From Acanthaster planci (lineage: Eukaryota; Echinodermata; Asteroidea; Valvatida; Acanthasteridae), in assembly GCF_001949145.1 (NCBI RefSeq), contig NW_019091536.1, positions 283,076 to 318,727 on the forward strand: a stretch of 35,652 bases of DNA, written 5' to 3'. The notes under the pieces were generated by a model, which was not told where the DNA came from, ran no database searches, and saw only the letters and a list, made by a program, of their open reading frames with translations. The position numbers were made by a program, and so were the translations under genes. Shown here one piece after another: positions 12,179 through 22,355 of this stretch. Within the stretch, counting starts at the first letter, position 1; each line of letters opens with the position of its first letter.

Positions 12179-12186
12179 TATATAAA
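12179..12186 (+). promoter_or_regulatory. Second consensus TATA box with a nearby short ORF
   Basis: CCTATATAAA lies 484 nt after the first TATA box, and both are followed after 7-9 nt by CCTTCT. An ATG at 12227 in good context (GGACAATGG) opens 35 codons, and another at 12235 opens 44 codons in a different frame. Neither product is recognised. This could be an orphan promoter, part of an LTR-type element, or chance. Confidence 0.35.
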
Positions 12187-12985
12187 TCGATGCCTTCTCG
12201 GAGGAGGGAAGCCAGCCCGAAGGACAATGGCTACATGGCCCAACAGTTCCCATTTCGAGTGTCGAGGAAATCTGTGGTCGCCTTCGCAAACAAGTGGTAT
12301 GGAAGCTGCGTTTCCTCATCAGCTTCCACAATGACCATCTCAGAAATCATGAAAATATTTCAGAGTTAACTTTTTTGCTTTTGTTGGTTCGCTTTTATCA
12401 GTGGGACTCTGAAATCATGGAGTAAAGATTCAATACCGCATGATCCCAACTCTTCTGCACCCAAATACATGTAAAAACAAAGAAGGAAGAAAAGGCAGAT
12501 GATCAAAATTATTATTTCAATATAAATTGGTTATCATTTAAACAGAAACAGCCAAAGGGAAGTACTGATCATCTTTGTATGAGGAGCAGCATACCCTAAT
12601 ATTAACTGATGGCCAATTCACTTCCACCCTCCAAAGTTTTCAATTTTTCCCTTTTATTGAAAAAAAATTACACATACCTACGCTAATGTTACCACCTTAA
12701 AATGAGTGAAGGTCCTTTGTTTCCTCCTTTCTCAAGCTTAGAGACAAGGCAAACTATACAACACGTTCTCTGCGGTAAACTTTCAACCTTGACCTCCTTT
12801 TCAGCTGTAGCAGCAATGATGCGGTTATGATGTCAACGAAGTTTGACTCACCAACCAGCTGGTTCTTCCCCAGATTTTGTCGAGGTCAGGCCGTGACTTG
12901 CCTTTAAGTTTGTATCCAGCAATTAACGTTGGCTTTTTCAAAGTTCACGTTTCACAATTTTAAAAACAAGGAGCCTAGTTGTGCT

Positions 12986-13017
12986 AAACCAAACCAAACC
13001 AAACCAAACCAAACCAA
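12986..13017 (+). repeat. (AAACC)n pentanucleotide microsatellite
   Basis: About six perfect tandem AAACC units, flanked by unique sequence. Confidence 0.9.
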
Positions 13018-14834
13018 AGAAACTCTACAGCTTTCAGTCCATGTAGGCCTATATTTGGCTGATCTGTTCATATTCCTTCCTTGAAAATGAGATAAAGAAA
13101 AGGCCTCTTTTATTTTTGACCGTTCATATTCAGTACGGTGGAGAAAAAACTGTGTTAAGCTGGATGAAAGATGAACAGATGAACTGATTAATTATGAAAC
13201 AGTTCTGCCTGAGGAATTTCTAAGTGCTCTTGTCCAGACATAAATCATCTTCAGTGTGCTTGATTGGTTGTCACTGCGTCAACACGGCCGCCCCACGACC
13301 GTTTTCTGTCAGTAAGGGGTGGGGCAGAGAACTAAGATTCTTGACACAGCGCCTTATCTCCTTCGATATCAACTAACGGTTTTGACAGCCACAATCGGAC
13401 AGAATTTAGATGGACTTTGACATCGTAGCTGGATCCATCTACCACACTCTCGGGTCATGTTCAAGTTGTGGTTTAGATCTTGCAAGATACTGGCGATTTT
13501 CCGAAGTTGTGGAGAGTTCTAAAGCCTCAGTTCCATGGGTTACTTCCCCCTGTGTGCAATTATCTACATTAATTACAAAATGAATCGAAAATCTCATTTA
13601 AAAAAAAGTTCATTTTCCAGTTTTCTTGTCGCAATAATACTGCAGGTCTGTCAAAGAAAATGGCGAAAATTTCACAGCTAAAAATAATTCAAATCAGGCT
13701 GCTCTCTATATTTGTTTAATTAAACGAGGACGCAGGTCCAGGTAGCTGCGACAATTTTTGACCTCCTCTGGGAGTGTGTCCCACTGTTGACGTGTCTACC
13801 TGGATAAAGGGAGAGAAGTTTGCTCTCTTACTACAGTGGAACAAAGGGGGGGGCACTCAATGCATTCAGTGTATTCGTTTTCAAGTGCGGTGTTATCGGT
13901 GGGGTTTCGAGTGGTAAAGGCCCATGACCCTGTCCCCGCCCACTCCCCCTCCCCCTCCCTAGTAATCGGGCCACATGAAAGGTGAAACAAAATTTTGTTA
14001 TGGTGATATAGCTAAAAGGGCCAGAAACGTGAGAACGAACGTCTTTTTGTGTGACTTTCGGGAAAGAATTTGACACCACTATCATAATTAACTGAAAATT
14101 GCACTTTTCATTATCCCATGCTTTTTCTCACGAATGAGGGCGCTGTTACTGTGATGTTCCGGTGCAAGACAACAATCACAAAAAAAAGAGACAAACTTAG
14201 ACGGCAACATATTCGACACTGTGGCATTGTTATGACACAACAATATCACGGTGAGGTTTCTTCCATGAAACAGCTCTCTCGGACGCTTTTGATTTTACAC
14301 GACGATCTGCGTACATATTGAGTGCCATTCCAATGGCCAAATAAAACTTGCAAGATTGAACGGGGAATAAATTTAGGCGCATTTACACAGACTGCACTGA
14401 TAATAGCACTGATGTGGCCCTTCGAGGGTGACGGCGACGTGACAATTCACCCACGTGCTCTCTGGTTCGAGTCTTGATCTGTCGACGTCACGCTGAGACC
14501 TACATTTTACTTTTCCAAAAAGAAGCTTCATTTGGTTTGCTCTAAATATGTAACTAATATTTCTCGTCAGTAGTTTTGTTTAATACGTTGTTTTTGTTTG
14601 GATTTGTTTACTTTTGCTTTATTTTCATTGTTTTGGGGGGCTGATAGGTAAACGTACCGGAAAGTTACCTTCTCCGTCCTCGCCGTTTTCCATTCGACCA
14701 AAAGGGAATAAATGGCGTGTACTAAAAGGCGGTCATTTTCTTTTATTTAGATGCGGAAATGCTGACGTGCGGGGACATAATTTTTCTGTACGAGGAAGAT
14801 CGAAATAAAAATATTTGCAGCCCACAACCTCAAC

Positions 14835-15245
14835 AATTCGTCACCAACACCACGAAATATTTTATAGCAATGTGATGTTTTCGTTTTCACGAAGAGGCAC
14901 AAATGTCTTGCGTCACGTACTCAATGATTTGCCGTATTCAGAAATTGACGTTCTCCTTAATTTACACAGTTACGAGTTTCAAGAGCATTTTTTCAGTTTA
15001 GTCACCCATTTACGGGTAAAATAAAATCAGTTTAGACATTTAAAGCTTTTTTTCATATGCTATATTGACAAACACACATTTGTGCTTCTTCGTGAAAACG
15101 AGTTTGTTCGATAATGCACGAGTGTACAATATGCGCGCGCACCCATTTGTGTCACTTCGTGAAACAAAAACTGTTCTAATCACGGTTTTCACGAACTGGC
15201 ACAAAATTGAAGATGTGTGTCAGTTCGTGCTGTTGGTGACGAATT
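14835..15245. mobile_element. Compound fold-back element with internal CACGAA..GGCACAAA repeats
   Basis: The ends are 22-nt inverted repeats with one mismatch: AATTCGTCACCAACACCACG on the left, and AATTCGTCACCAACAGCACG on the opposite strand at the right. Inside, TTTCACGAA(N)nGGCACAAA-like units recur on both strands: + near 14884 and 15186, minus near 15080 and 15145. The element is therefore a nested set of inverted copies. There is no transposase frame. It is a non-autonomous element of unknown superfamily. Confidence 0.5.
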
Positions 15246-17250
15246 ATGTAGTCCGTGTTGCCCATATTCCAACTCAAACTATGAGATATGAGGGGGCATT
15301 GGCAGCCAAGAATCACCACAGAGCTCGAGACGGACCAGTACAGCGCTTAACAGATTATCGGTCCGTAGGGGGAGGCGAGAGGGTACTGTTAAGAGATATG
15401 CCAAAAGGAAATTGACCATCGCCCCCTCCGTAGCGGCAGATGCCAAATGGGGGGGGGGGCAAATGCCCTCGATGCACTCACCCCATCTTCCTTATTTTAC
15501 TAAGCTGATTTAGGGAATCCAGTGTTTTGACGGGTTGTGGACTGCCTCGACCGCTCGACGAGGATCAATGCACTTTTTTCACCTTGCATCATCACCAATA
15601 ATCGTCGAAATTATACAGGCAGATGTTTGTTTGAATTCCATTTGTTTCTTTGCGGGAACCAGATCTCTGTCGGTCGTGTGTCATCTGTGGACGGCGTAGG
15701 GTGATCGGAGGACCCATGGGGGTAACGCAAGGAGCTCGTTTGAATGACTCTTTCACGGGACCATCCTGTAGTTATAGGATGAGAGGTCGGATAGGCCAGT
15801 TGGAAGGGTCACATCGAAATAGCCAAACCAAAATTCAATGGTATTATCCATTGGCGCTTAGCCCCTCTCTCACACCTTACACCCCCCCCGTCTTCCAGGG
15901 GATCGCATCCCTGCAGCACTGCAAAAATTCAAATAGGCCTCATTCAAAAATTGTTTTGAGTACAAATTGAGTTTCGTTTCGTGTGGCCCACTTCAGTGAT
16001 GGGTCCTGATCCTCTTGCCTACCAATTGGAGAATCAGGGCTTGAGGAAAAGCCTATTCTAACTCTGACTTCCCTCTTTTCACCACGGACCTGCCTCTGCA
16101 ACCCACGTTGAGGTTCGTGTCGGGAAATGGAATTAACAGACATTCAGATAAGAAACCTCGCGTATCTTCTTGATTTGAAAACGGAATCCAAACTTACGTT
16201 TTGTTCGTTTGAGGCCAGCATGTGAAACTGTTTTTTGAAACAGGCACAAGTCCCATAGAGCCTTAATCAGTTTCAGTGATTAAAATATACATATGCATAA
16301 AACAGGTCAAGAGTTGTATGTTTTTATTTCTGCTCCCTGTTAAAGCTTTGAATTTAGCTGTAAACTCCGATCTCTCCTGGTGTCATGACCTTGACTGGAT
16401 GGTCGGCGAGCCTGTTGCCTCGGGTCCAGTGGTAGCAACCGTCTCGCTCACACTCGCATCCCATCAATTTGCCTTGTCCTGATCTGGGTTTCAAGCAAAG
16501 TTTGACTCATCAAGGGAATTGCTCGATACCTGGTCGTTCCATTCTCGTCTCTGGTCAATCAGGGGGTTACCCAGGTCTTGCGAAAAAGCGAACTATGTGA
16601 AAAGACGGGAAAAAACCAAGTCTCCTGCGGGTACGATGCACAAAATTTGACGGAAACCTGACTTGACTCACGGCCAGCAAATCAGCATGAGGAAAGCGAA
16701 GGAAACATGACGAAACGGACGGCAATGTGACGTATGACTCAGGCGAAAGAGGACACGTAATTGGGGGCGGGAGGTGTGGTCGCGGTGAGATGAAATTGGG
16801 TGAGAAAGGCAGGGCTTGTACAGCAGCTTATCAGAACAATAAGAAGGTTTACAGGGTGATTTGAAGACAGAAATCAGGGGAAATTAAAAGAAAGCAACGA
16901 ACGGCATCGTTATAGATTGGTAGGATGAGCTTTCTTTCAGGTCATGACCTCTCTCAATACGACAACGGCGCCTAGCAAATTCCCTGGCTGCTCCACCTCT
17001 TTCAACACGGCGCAGCTTCCCGCTGTGAATTGTTTTGCTTCGATTCAGATACGTTCAAAATGGCCCGCAGAGAATACCTGGATCACCCCTCGTTGCCCCT
17101 CCCGATGACATCATGGTAAGCGGCGGTGGTAGTAAATCTGGTAGTGGTAAGGAAAGTGGTGATGTAATGCTTGTGGCCGGTTGTGGTGATGACAGTGTGG
17201 TGTTGGGGTGGCCAAGAATCGAAGGTGGTTATTCGAGGTCTTGGTGGCAT

Positions 17251-17251
<1 letters not shown>

Positions 17252-17289
<38 letters not shown>

Positions 17290-17341
17290 CGATGATGACG
17301 ATGATGACGATGATGACGATGATGACGATGATGACGATGAT

Positions 17342-17381
<40 letters not shown>

Positions 17382-17386
17382 ATGAA
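17252..17386 (+). repeat. Layered GAT/GAC trinucleotide microsatellite
   Basis: The array has three ordered zones. Pure GAT runs first (10 units before the nonamers), then seven GATGATGAC (17282-17344), then four GATGACGAC (17345-17380), then the gap. All variation is T to C at every third base, so one + frame reads only Asp. A GGT/GAT-rich degenerate stretch precedes it from about 17110, and another follows the gap. Confidence 0.95.
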
Positions 17387-17689
17387 NNNNNNNNNNNNNN
17401 NNNNNNNNNNNNNNNNNNNNNNNNNNNNNNNNNNNNNNNNNNNNNNNNNNNNNNNNNNNNNNNNNNNNNNNNNNNNNNNNNNNNNNNNNNNNNNNNNNNN
17501 NNNNNNNNNNNNNNNNNNNNNNNNNNNNNNNNNNNNNNNNNNNNNNNNNNNNNNNNNNNNNNNNNNNNNNNNNNNNNNNNNNNNNNNNNNNNNNNNNNNN
17601 NNNNNNNNNNNNNNNNNNNNNNNNNNNNNNNNNNNNNNNNNNNNNNNNNNNNNNNNNNNNNNNNNNNNNNNNNNNNNNNNNNNNNNNNN
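17387..17689. other. Assembly gap (303 N) inside the microsatellite
   Basis: Unresolved bases. The repeat resumes at 17690 with GAT units, so the true array is longer than shown and its length is unknown. Confidence 1.
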
Positions 17690-18840
17690 TGATGATGATG
17701 ATGATGACGGTGACATGGTGACGATGGATATGTTAAACGCGGCGTTGTTGGTGATGATGGTGTAGATTACGGAGTAATAGTGATGATGTCAATGACACGG
17801 CTTTTTCGGTGGCACTAACTGACTGTGATTATGGTTATAAAGATGACGATCACAATGAAAAGGCTATATGGGGTCGTTTCATATAAAATCACTGACCAAG
17901 AGTTGACGCAACTATATACCTCAACATCCTGTTACCACAAAGAGCTGATCTGAATTTCTATTCCAAGTCAATTAGATATTGGAGAATCCCCTCGCAAACA
18001 ATAGGAAATTTTGGGGAAAATTCATTAAATTCAGAATTTGTTAACATTAATTCAAAAAAGATACCACACGTGTTATTGCAATGGCACTCTTATTCAAATC
18101 TTCATTTTCTGATGAATACAAATATCCCGAGAAATAACTTGTGAATTTTGGAGCTAAAAAAGCTAAATAGCTTAGGCAATAATAAATAGGTAATTAAAAT
18201 ATCTTAGGCCCCACCCCAACGAAACAAACAAATAAAAGCCAAAACAACTGACAAAACAATATGGAAGACACATCAAGTATAATACAAACAAACGCAAACT
18301 GAAGAGAGAAGGGACGGTAGTTGGTCATGGAGTGTCTGGTACCGTGGCTCTTGAACTTGAGCGCGTTAATTAGAACCATTTTTGTCATTACCCCAAACCA
18401 CTGATAATTACTTTTAAAAACCTCTGAAGTGGCTTGCAAGAACTACAAATTGTTCAATGGCAGGGAATATCATTTCTTACTTAATCACAAAGAATTTATC
18501 TGATTTCTGCTGCTTTTCAACGTAGAAAAAATAAATTTTTATTTAGGACTTTTGTAGCCTGCAATGCCCACAAACGTATGATGTAATTCAAATGAGCGCT
18601 TGAATGCAGAAGGTACCTCACGTTAAAATGCTGAGGTATACTCGGCGGTCTTGTTTACCCAGCTTAATTGTTCAGTGCAAACAAATGAATAACACAAGCA
18701 GTTGTCGGCATGGAGTTTTTTCCCACGTCCCTGGGCGTGAGAGCGTCCCTTGTCAAAAAGTGCATCTAACGAGGTCTCCAGAGAGCGTGACGTCTGAGTA
18801 ACAACTCGCTGGTGCCTCGCGACGTGCACGCCGCGCTCGC

Positions 18841-18848
18841 TTATAAAA
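18841..18848 (+). promoter_or_regulatory. TATA box of gene C
   Basis: TTATAAAA sits 139 nt before the gene C start and would place transcription initiation near 18870. From there, ATG at 18980 is the first ATG, which supports that start. The ATG at 18853 lies too close to the TATA box to be in the transcript. Confidence 0.6.
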
Positions 18849-18979
18849 CTTCATGGAATCCTTTGCCTGTAAACACTACGGGAAAAGCTGGCATCGCTCT
18901 GACACTAGAAAGCCGCGGAGTTTTCTCTCTTTTCTGTCTTACACCGATTGCCGGAGAAACTACAAAAAGAGGAGACATA

Positions 18980-21900
18980 ATGTGGAGTTTCTTGTGCTGT
19001 GTGATGCTAATGGGTACGTATGGACGCTGTGCATTGCGACTGTAGGTTTAAAAGGCTCCCGTCTCAAAATTGTTTCGGGGGGTTTTACCGCAGTTTGAAG
19101 GCTGGCGTTGATGTGGTCACGTTGCCTCCCTTGCAAACCACATGTGGTCCGGGAGAGAATTACCTTGTCTCATTGAAATAGCACTTTAACTTCGACCGTC
19201 GAGCGATTCTGCCGCTTCTGCTTGTTTTTTTTTCAGTCCGATTAACTTAGAGCCAGGTCTCGCTACGGCAATTCCGTTTTTGTTATTTTTAGCTGCTTAA
19301 AAAATGTTTACCCTTCTGAAGAAGACGCACTGTGCAAGAAAAGACATTCATTTTCTAATTGATTCTTTAAAAAACAATGGCCCGTTGTAATCTGAAGTTG
19401 ACCATTAATTTCATCTGCCATCATACAATTGACTTTAATTGTTAATGTTTGTATAATCATTACATGCATCTGTGTTACACGAAGATAATATGGCCGCTGA
19501 CAATTTGTTAACATTTCTAGTGTTTAATTTGCACGCAGAACGGTAGGTCGCGAGTCAAAATGAGATATACGTATCATTACTTGTTTTGTTATGTAGCCTT
19601 TTGAGTCTTTATTACGCAGAAATGGTTCGTCCTTCCTTAATGATTTTTTTTGATAGCTCCAGACCTTCTTTTAAATGTTAGATCCTTTGTCTCAAAAAAT
19701 GGATCCCAGGTGGAAAGTACAACCAGGTTAGTCTTTATTTCATCGTGCTATTGTGTTGTTTGTTAGAAAAGCACTTTGTAATATACTTGTTCTTTTCTGC
19801 GTTGGTCTACGTAAGTGTCTGACAAAATGGTATTCGAGGCACATGTATCCCTACCAGCGATTCCTGAAGATCTTTGTCAGACAAGACCCCATCTCACCCC
19901 ACACACCTTTAAAGAGTAAAGGCGATACTCCCTCCATTAGCCACGCCCATAGGTTACTGCTACGTAGTCATTCCTCTGCACCATTTTCTTCTTCTTGATT
20001 TCAAAGTGTTGTCTCATTGACTTCCCCTGACTGTTTCCAATCAACGACACGGGGGACCCTTTCGGGAATTTCAAGTCCCTTGCCGGTGCCTCCTTCTACA
20101 AACCCTTGCTTGCTAATCCGGTTATAATCGCGGCATAGAGTCTGGCTTCCTTCCCTGAAGCCTTAGCTCTTCGCATGTGTTGTGGCTAGATACATCATGT
20201 CAAGTGAAAAACACGCGAGAGAGAGTGTTGAAGTTTCCATTCTGACAAAGGATATGCAGAAGTGCTTATTAATGGCCTAGGCCTTCTCAATCCTTGAGGT
20301 GAACGAGTCTATTTTCTGGTACCGTGTGGTGAAGTGTCCCTCCTAAATAATTACATTTATAAGCAAGGCTTTGACAAATTTTAAATGGGTGACAATTTGC
20401 TGACATCTGAGATGTTGGAAAGCCCACCAGCAATGAGAACAGTTTTCAACAAAATGTGCTGGAAGTATGGAATGTGTTTATTAGCAATGATGATAAAGCA
20501 AAAGATCTTCGAGAGCACAAGATGTTAAATCGTTAGTTTGCTGAGAATTCGACAGTTTCCAACATTTTCACAAAATTGCTCGATAAGTCGAAACTTGGAA
20601 AACTCCAGAGAGGCTTTTCAATACAGCAGCGCTAGTCAGCGCTCCTTTCTATGGTAGAATAATTTTATGGTGAGTAAGGAAACAACCTCGGTTCTATTCG
20701 GGCAATTTTACCTCAGGTGATCCAAAGCCCTTGATTGGATAGCGCCTGCTCAAATAAGAACTGCGTCACAGAAACTCACTGCGCATGCTTGCTGAGAGGT
20801 GAAAGGTCAAATGGGTATATTCACCTGAATGAGTCAATTCGACAGAGAGTGAAGGAAGCGGGTCCCTGGGATAAGCTCAGGAGTGACTGCCGAGAATAGG
20901 CTCAGTCGCTATAGTTTAAATGCAAGTGGTAACAAAATCCCTCGACCATTTGCACTAAAAAGCGGTATTTAAGGGAAATCTCCTCGCTTCATTAGCAGAG
21001 TTTTCCATGTTATTTCCAGCTTTCTGTATCTTTTTCAAACCTGGTTGGACTGGTGCCAGCTGAATTACTTCACCATTATTTGATTATAATTTTTAACGGT
21101 TTACTTCAGTCTTGCAATTTTGAATTTATTTTACAGATCACTTTGAGTTAGGTTTCAGCATAAATTCAGGCGATTCACAACAGCGCGCCTCCGAGAGTTT
21201 GCAACACAATGGCCAATGCTCGACATCTGTCGACCCAATTCGCTTTTTGAAAGGGTAGACAGCTTTAGCACATTGTGTTGGCCAACGCGTTGCAAACTCT
21301 CGGGGGCGCGCTATTGTGAATGGCCCGTATTGTTCACAAGCAACTGCAGAATTTCGGTACACATATTAAAGAGTTTAATGACAAAACTGTGTTTTGTGTG
21401 ATTTCTGTCTTGAGGTTTGATGTATTGTACGCATCTAGCAATGTTACATAATTGTTTTTGTTTGAGATTTTTATCTGCCCCAGGGCATGATGTAATCATG
21501 TAAATGTCTGTGACAGTGTCACACAGTTCAAGTCAAGGGGCTTCCTGTGGGCGTGCAGTATGTCTTTAACAGATCAGACACTCGGAGTAATGCATTCTTC
21601 GTTGTTTCTGCTTTCCAATTAAGTTGTCATGGCCAGGGCCAATCCTGTGCCATTCGACCAACCACCAGCCAACCTGGACACTCCCGACGACCAAGACGTC
21701 GGCCTGGCTAATCCCCAGGGGGGCAGCTCGTTCTTTGTCCCAGGCAGTAGCACATCCTCCAGTAGCTCGAGCGAGGAAGACTACGGCAGCATCGGCTTGC
21801 CAGATGGCGGCGGCAGCGTGCCGCCTGGGACCGCTCAGCCGGGAAGTGGGCCCGTGGTCGGCGCGGGCAGAGCGGTCGGCGGCTCGGCAAAGGGCAAGGA

Positions 21901-22183
21901 GCAGTCAGCTGGAGGCAAGGGAGCCACGCAGGGCGTCAGCGACCAGAACAGCGGGGAGAAGTCGGGAGGCGGCCTGTTGGTGGCTGGCGACCCGGCCCAG
22001 ATGTCCAAGATCCACTCCGAGCCGAAGAGCAACAATTTCCAGTCCAACTCCGGCAAGTCGGCGGGAATCGCCATCGGCGTCCTCCTTCTGGTCTCCGTGG
22101 CAACAGTGGCCATCATCTTTGCCATTCGGAAGAGGAGAGATGGTTTCATGCGTTTCTATTCCCAAGCCAATACTGAGCTATAA
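18980..22183 (+). CDS. Gene C: Ser/Gly-rich type I membrane protein of the same cluster
   Basis: The CDS joins 18980-19013 and 21624-22183 (197 aa). The donor is ATGG|GTACGT and the acceptor AATTAAG after a pyrimidine tract, in phase 1. The 2610-nt intron holds a MITE. The spliced N-terminus MWSFLCCVMLMVVMARA is a good signal peptide with likely cleavage after A17. Residues 18-45 are Pro/Asp-rich. Residues 53-64 are a Ser run ending in Glu-Glu-Asp, with S-x-E sites of the Fam20C secretory-kinase type. Residues 66-130 are Gly/Ser/Lys-rich. AGDPAQ is at 132-137. Residues 157-179 are one transmembrane helix, and an 18-residue tail starts RKRRDG and has Y190. The ectodomain lacks cysteine and N-glycosylation sequons. 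AGDPAQ recurs in gene D, and the GK-SAGIA juxtamembrane stretch resembles gene B. P16-related is the best guess; function is not shown. Confidence 0.84.
21167..21327. mobile_element. MITE copy 1, in the intron of gene C
   Basis: A 161-bp imperfect palindrome. The left arm starts CAGGCGATTCACAACAGCGC, and the right arm on the other strand starts CGGGCCATTCACAATAGCGC. Both continue into GAGAGTTTGCAAC. The right flank is TA and the left flank is TT, consistent with a TA target duplication with one change. It shares arms and the internal string CATCTGTCGAC (ATATCTGTCGAC in the other copy) with the element at 25813-25980. Confidence 0.75.
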
Positions 22184-22349
22184 GCACGCAATGGAAATCA
22201 ACACACTGCACAAATCCGAAGACCTGCGTTACACGTGACAATCATGGGCATTATCATGAAGGGTAACACAGACTGCGCGGATAAAATCAGAGATTTCAAT
22301 GATAGCTAACGCGCTGAGAAATATCGCGGTTTGTGAAAGACAAAAGAAA

Positions 22350-22355
22350 AATAAA
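22350..22355 (+). terminator. Candidate poly(A) signal of gene C
   Basis: AATAAA lies 167 nt after the gene C stop. The downstream sequence is not clearly GT-rich, so a later site is possible. Confidence 0.3.

Larger units (their letters stand above)
5935..18840. other. 13-kb intergenic spacer B-C
   Basis: No gene is supported with confidence. Contents from left to right: the poly(A) signal of B; a fold-back element at 6461-6694; short open frames near 8681-9118 and 9215-9715 that I cannot assign; an (AAACC)n tract; two consensus TATA boxes at 11695 and 12179 with only small ORFs after them; a compound fold-back element at 14835-15245; an 11-nt G run; and the GAT/GAC microsatellite with an assembly gap. 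About 7000-8650, 9720-11600 and 17770-18800 show nothing I can name. Confidence 0.5.

Noticed and set aside
11811-12185. 124-codon + frame between the two TATA boxes
   Set aside because: It starts at TTG and has no recognisable features. Kept only as context for the TATA finding.
14400-14500. tRNA-like B box (GGTTCGAGTCT) near 14464
   Set aside because: The A box is poor and no cloverleaf can be drawn. At most it is a very diverged tRNA-derived SINE.
17111-17765. Long frames through the GAT/GAC repeat and the N block
   Set aside because: They exist only because of the repeat and unknown bases. No start, splice or domain support.
18853-19098. 81-codon frame overlapping gene C exon 1
   Set aside because: Its ATG is only 12 nt from the TATA box, so it is upstream of the expected transcript start, and it runs through the splice donor.
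21629-22183. Gene C starting at the ATG at 21629 as a single exon
   Set aside because: This would remove the signal peptide. Joining to 18980-19013 restores one in phase, and a TATA box lies upstream of that exon.
21624-22238. 204-codon + frame overlapping gene C exon 2 in another frame
   Set aside because: Shadow frame rich in Ser/Arg/Ala. The gene C frame has the signal-peptide junction, helix and basic tail.
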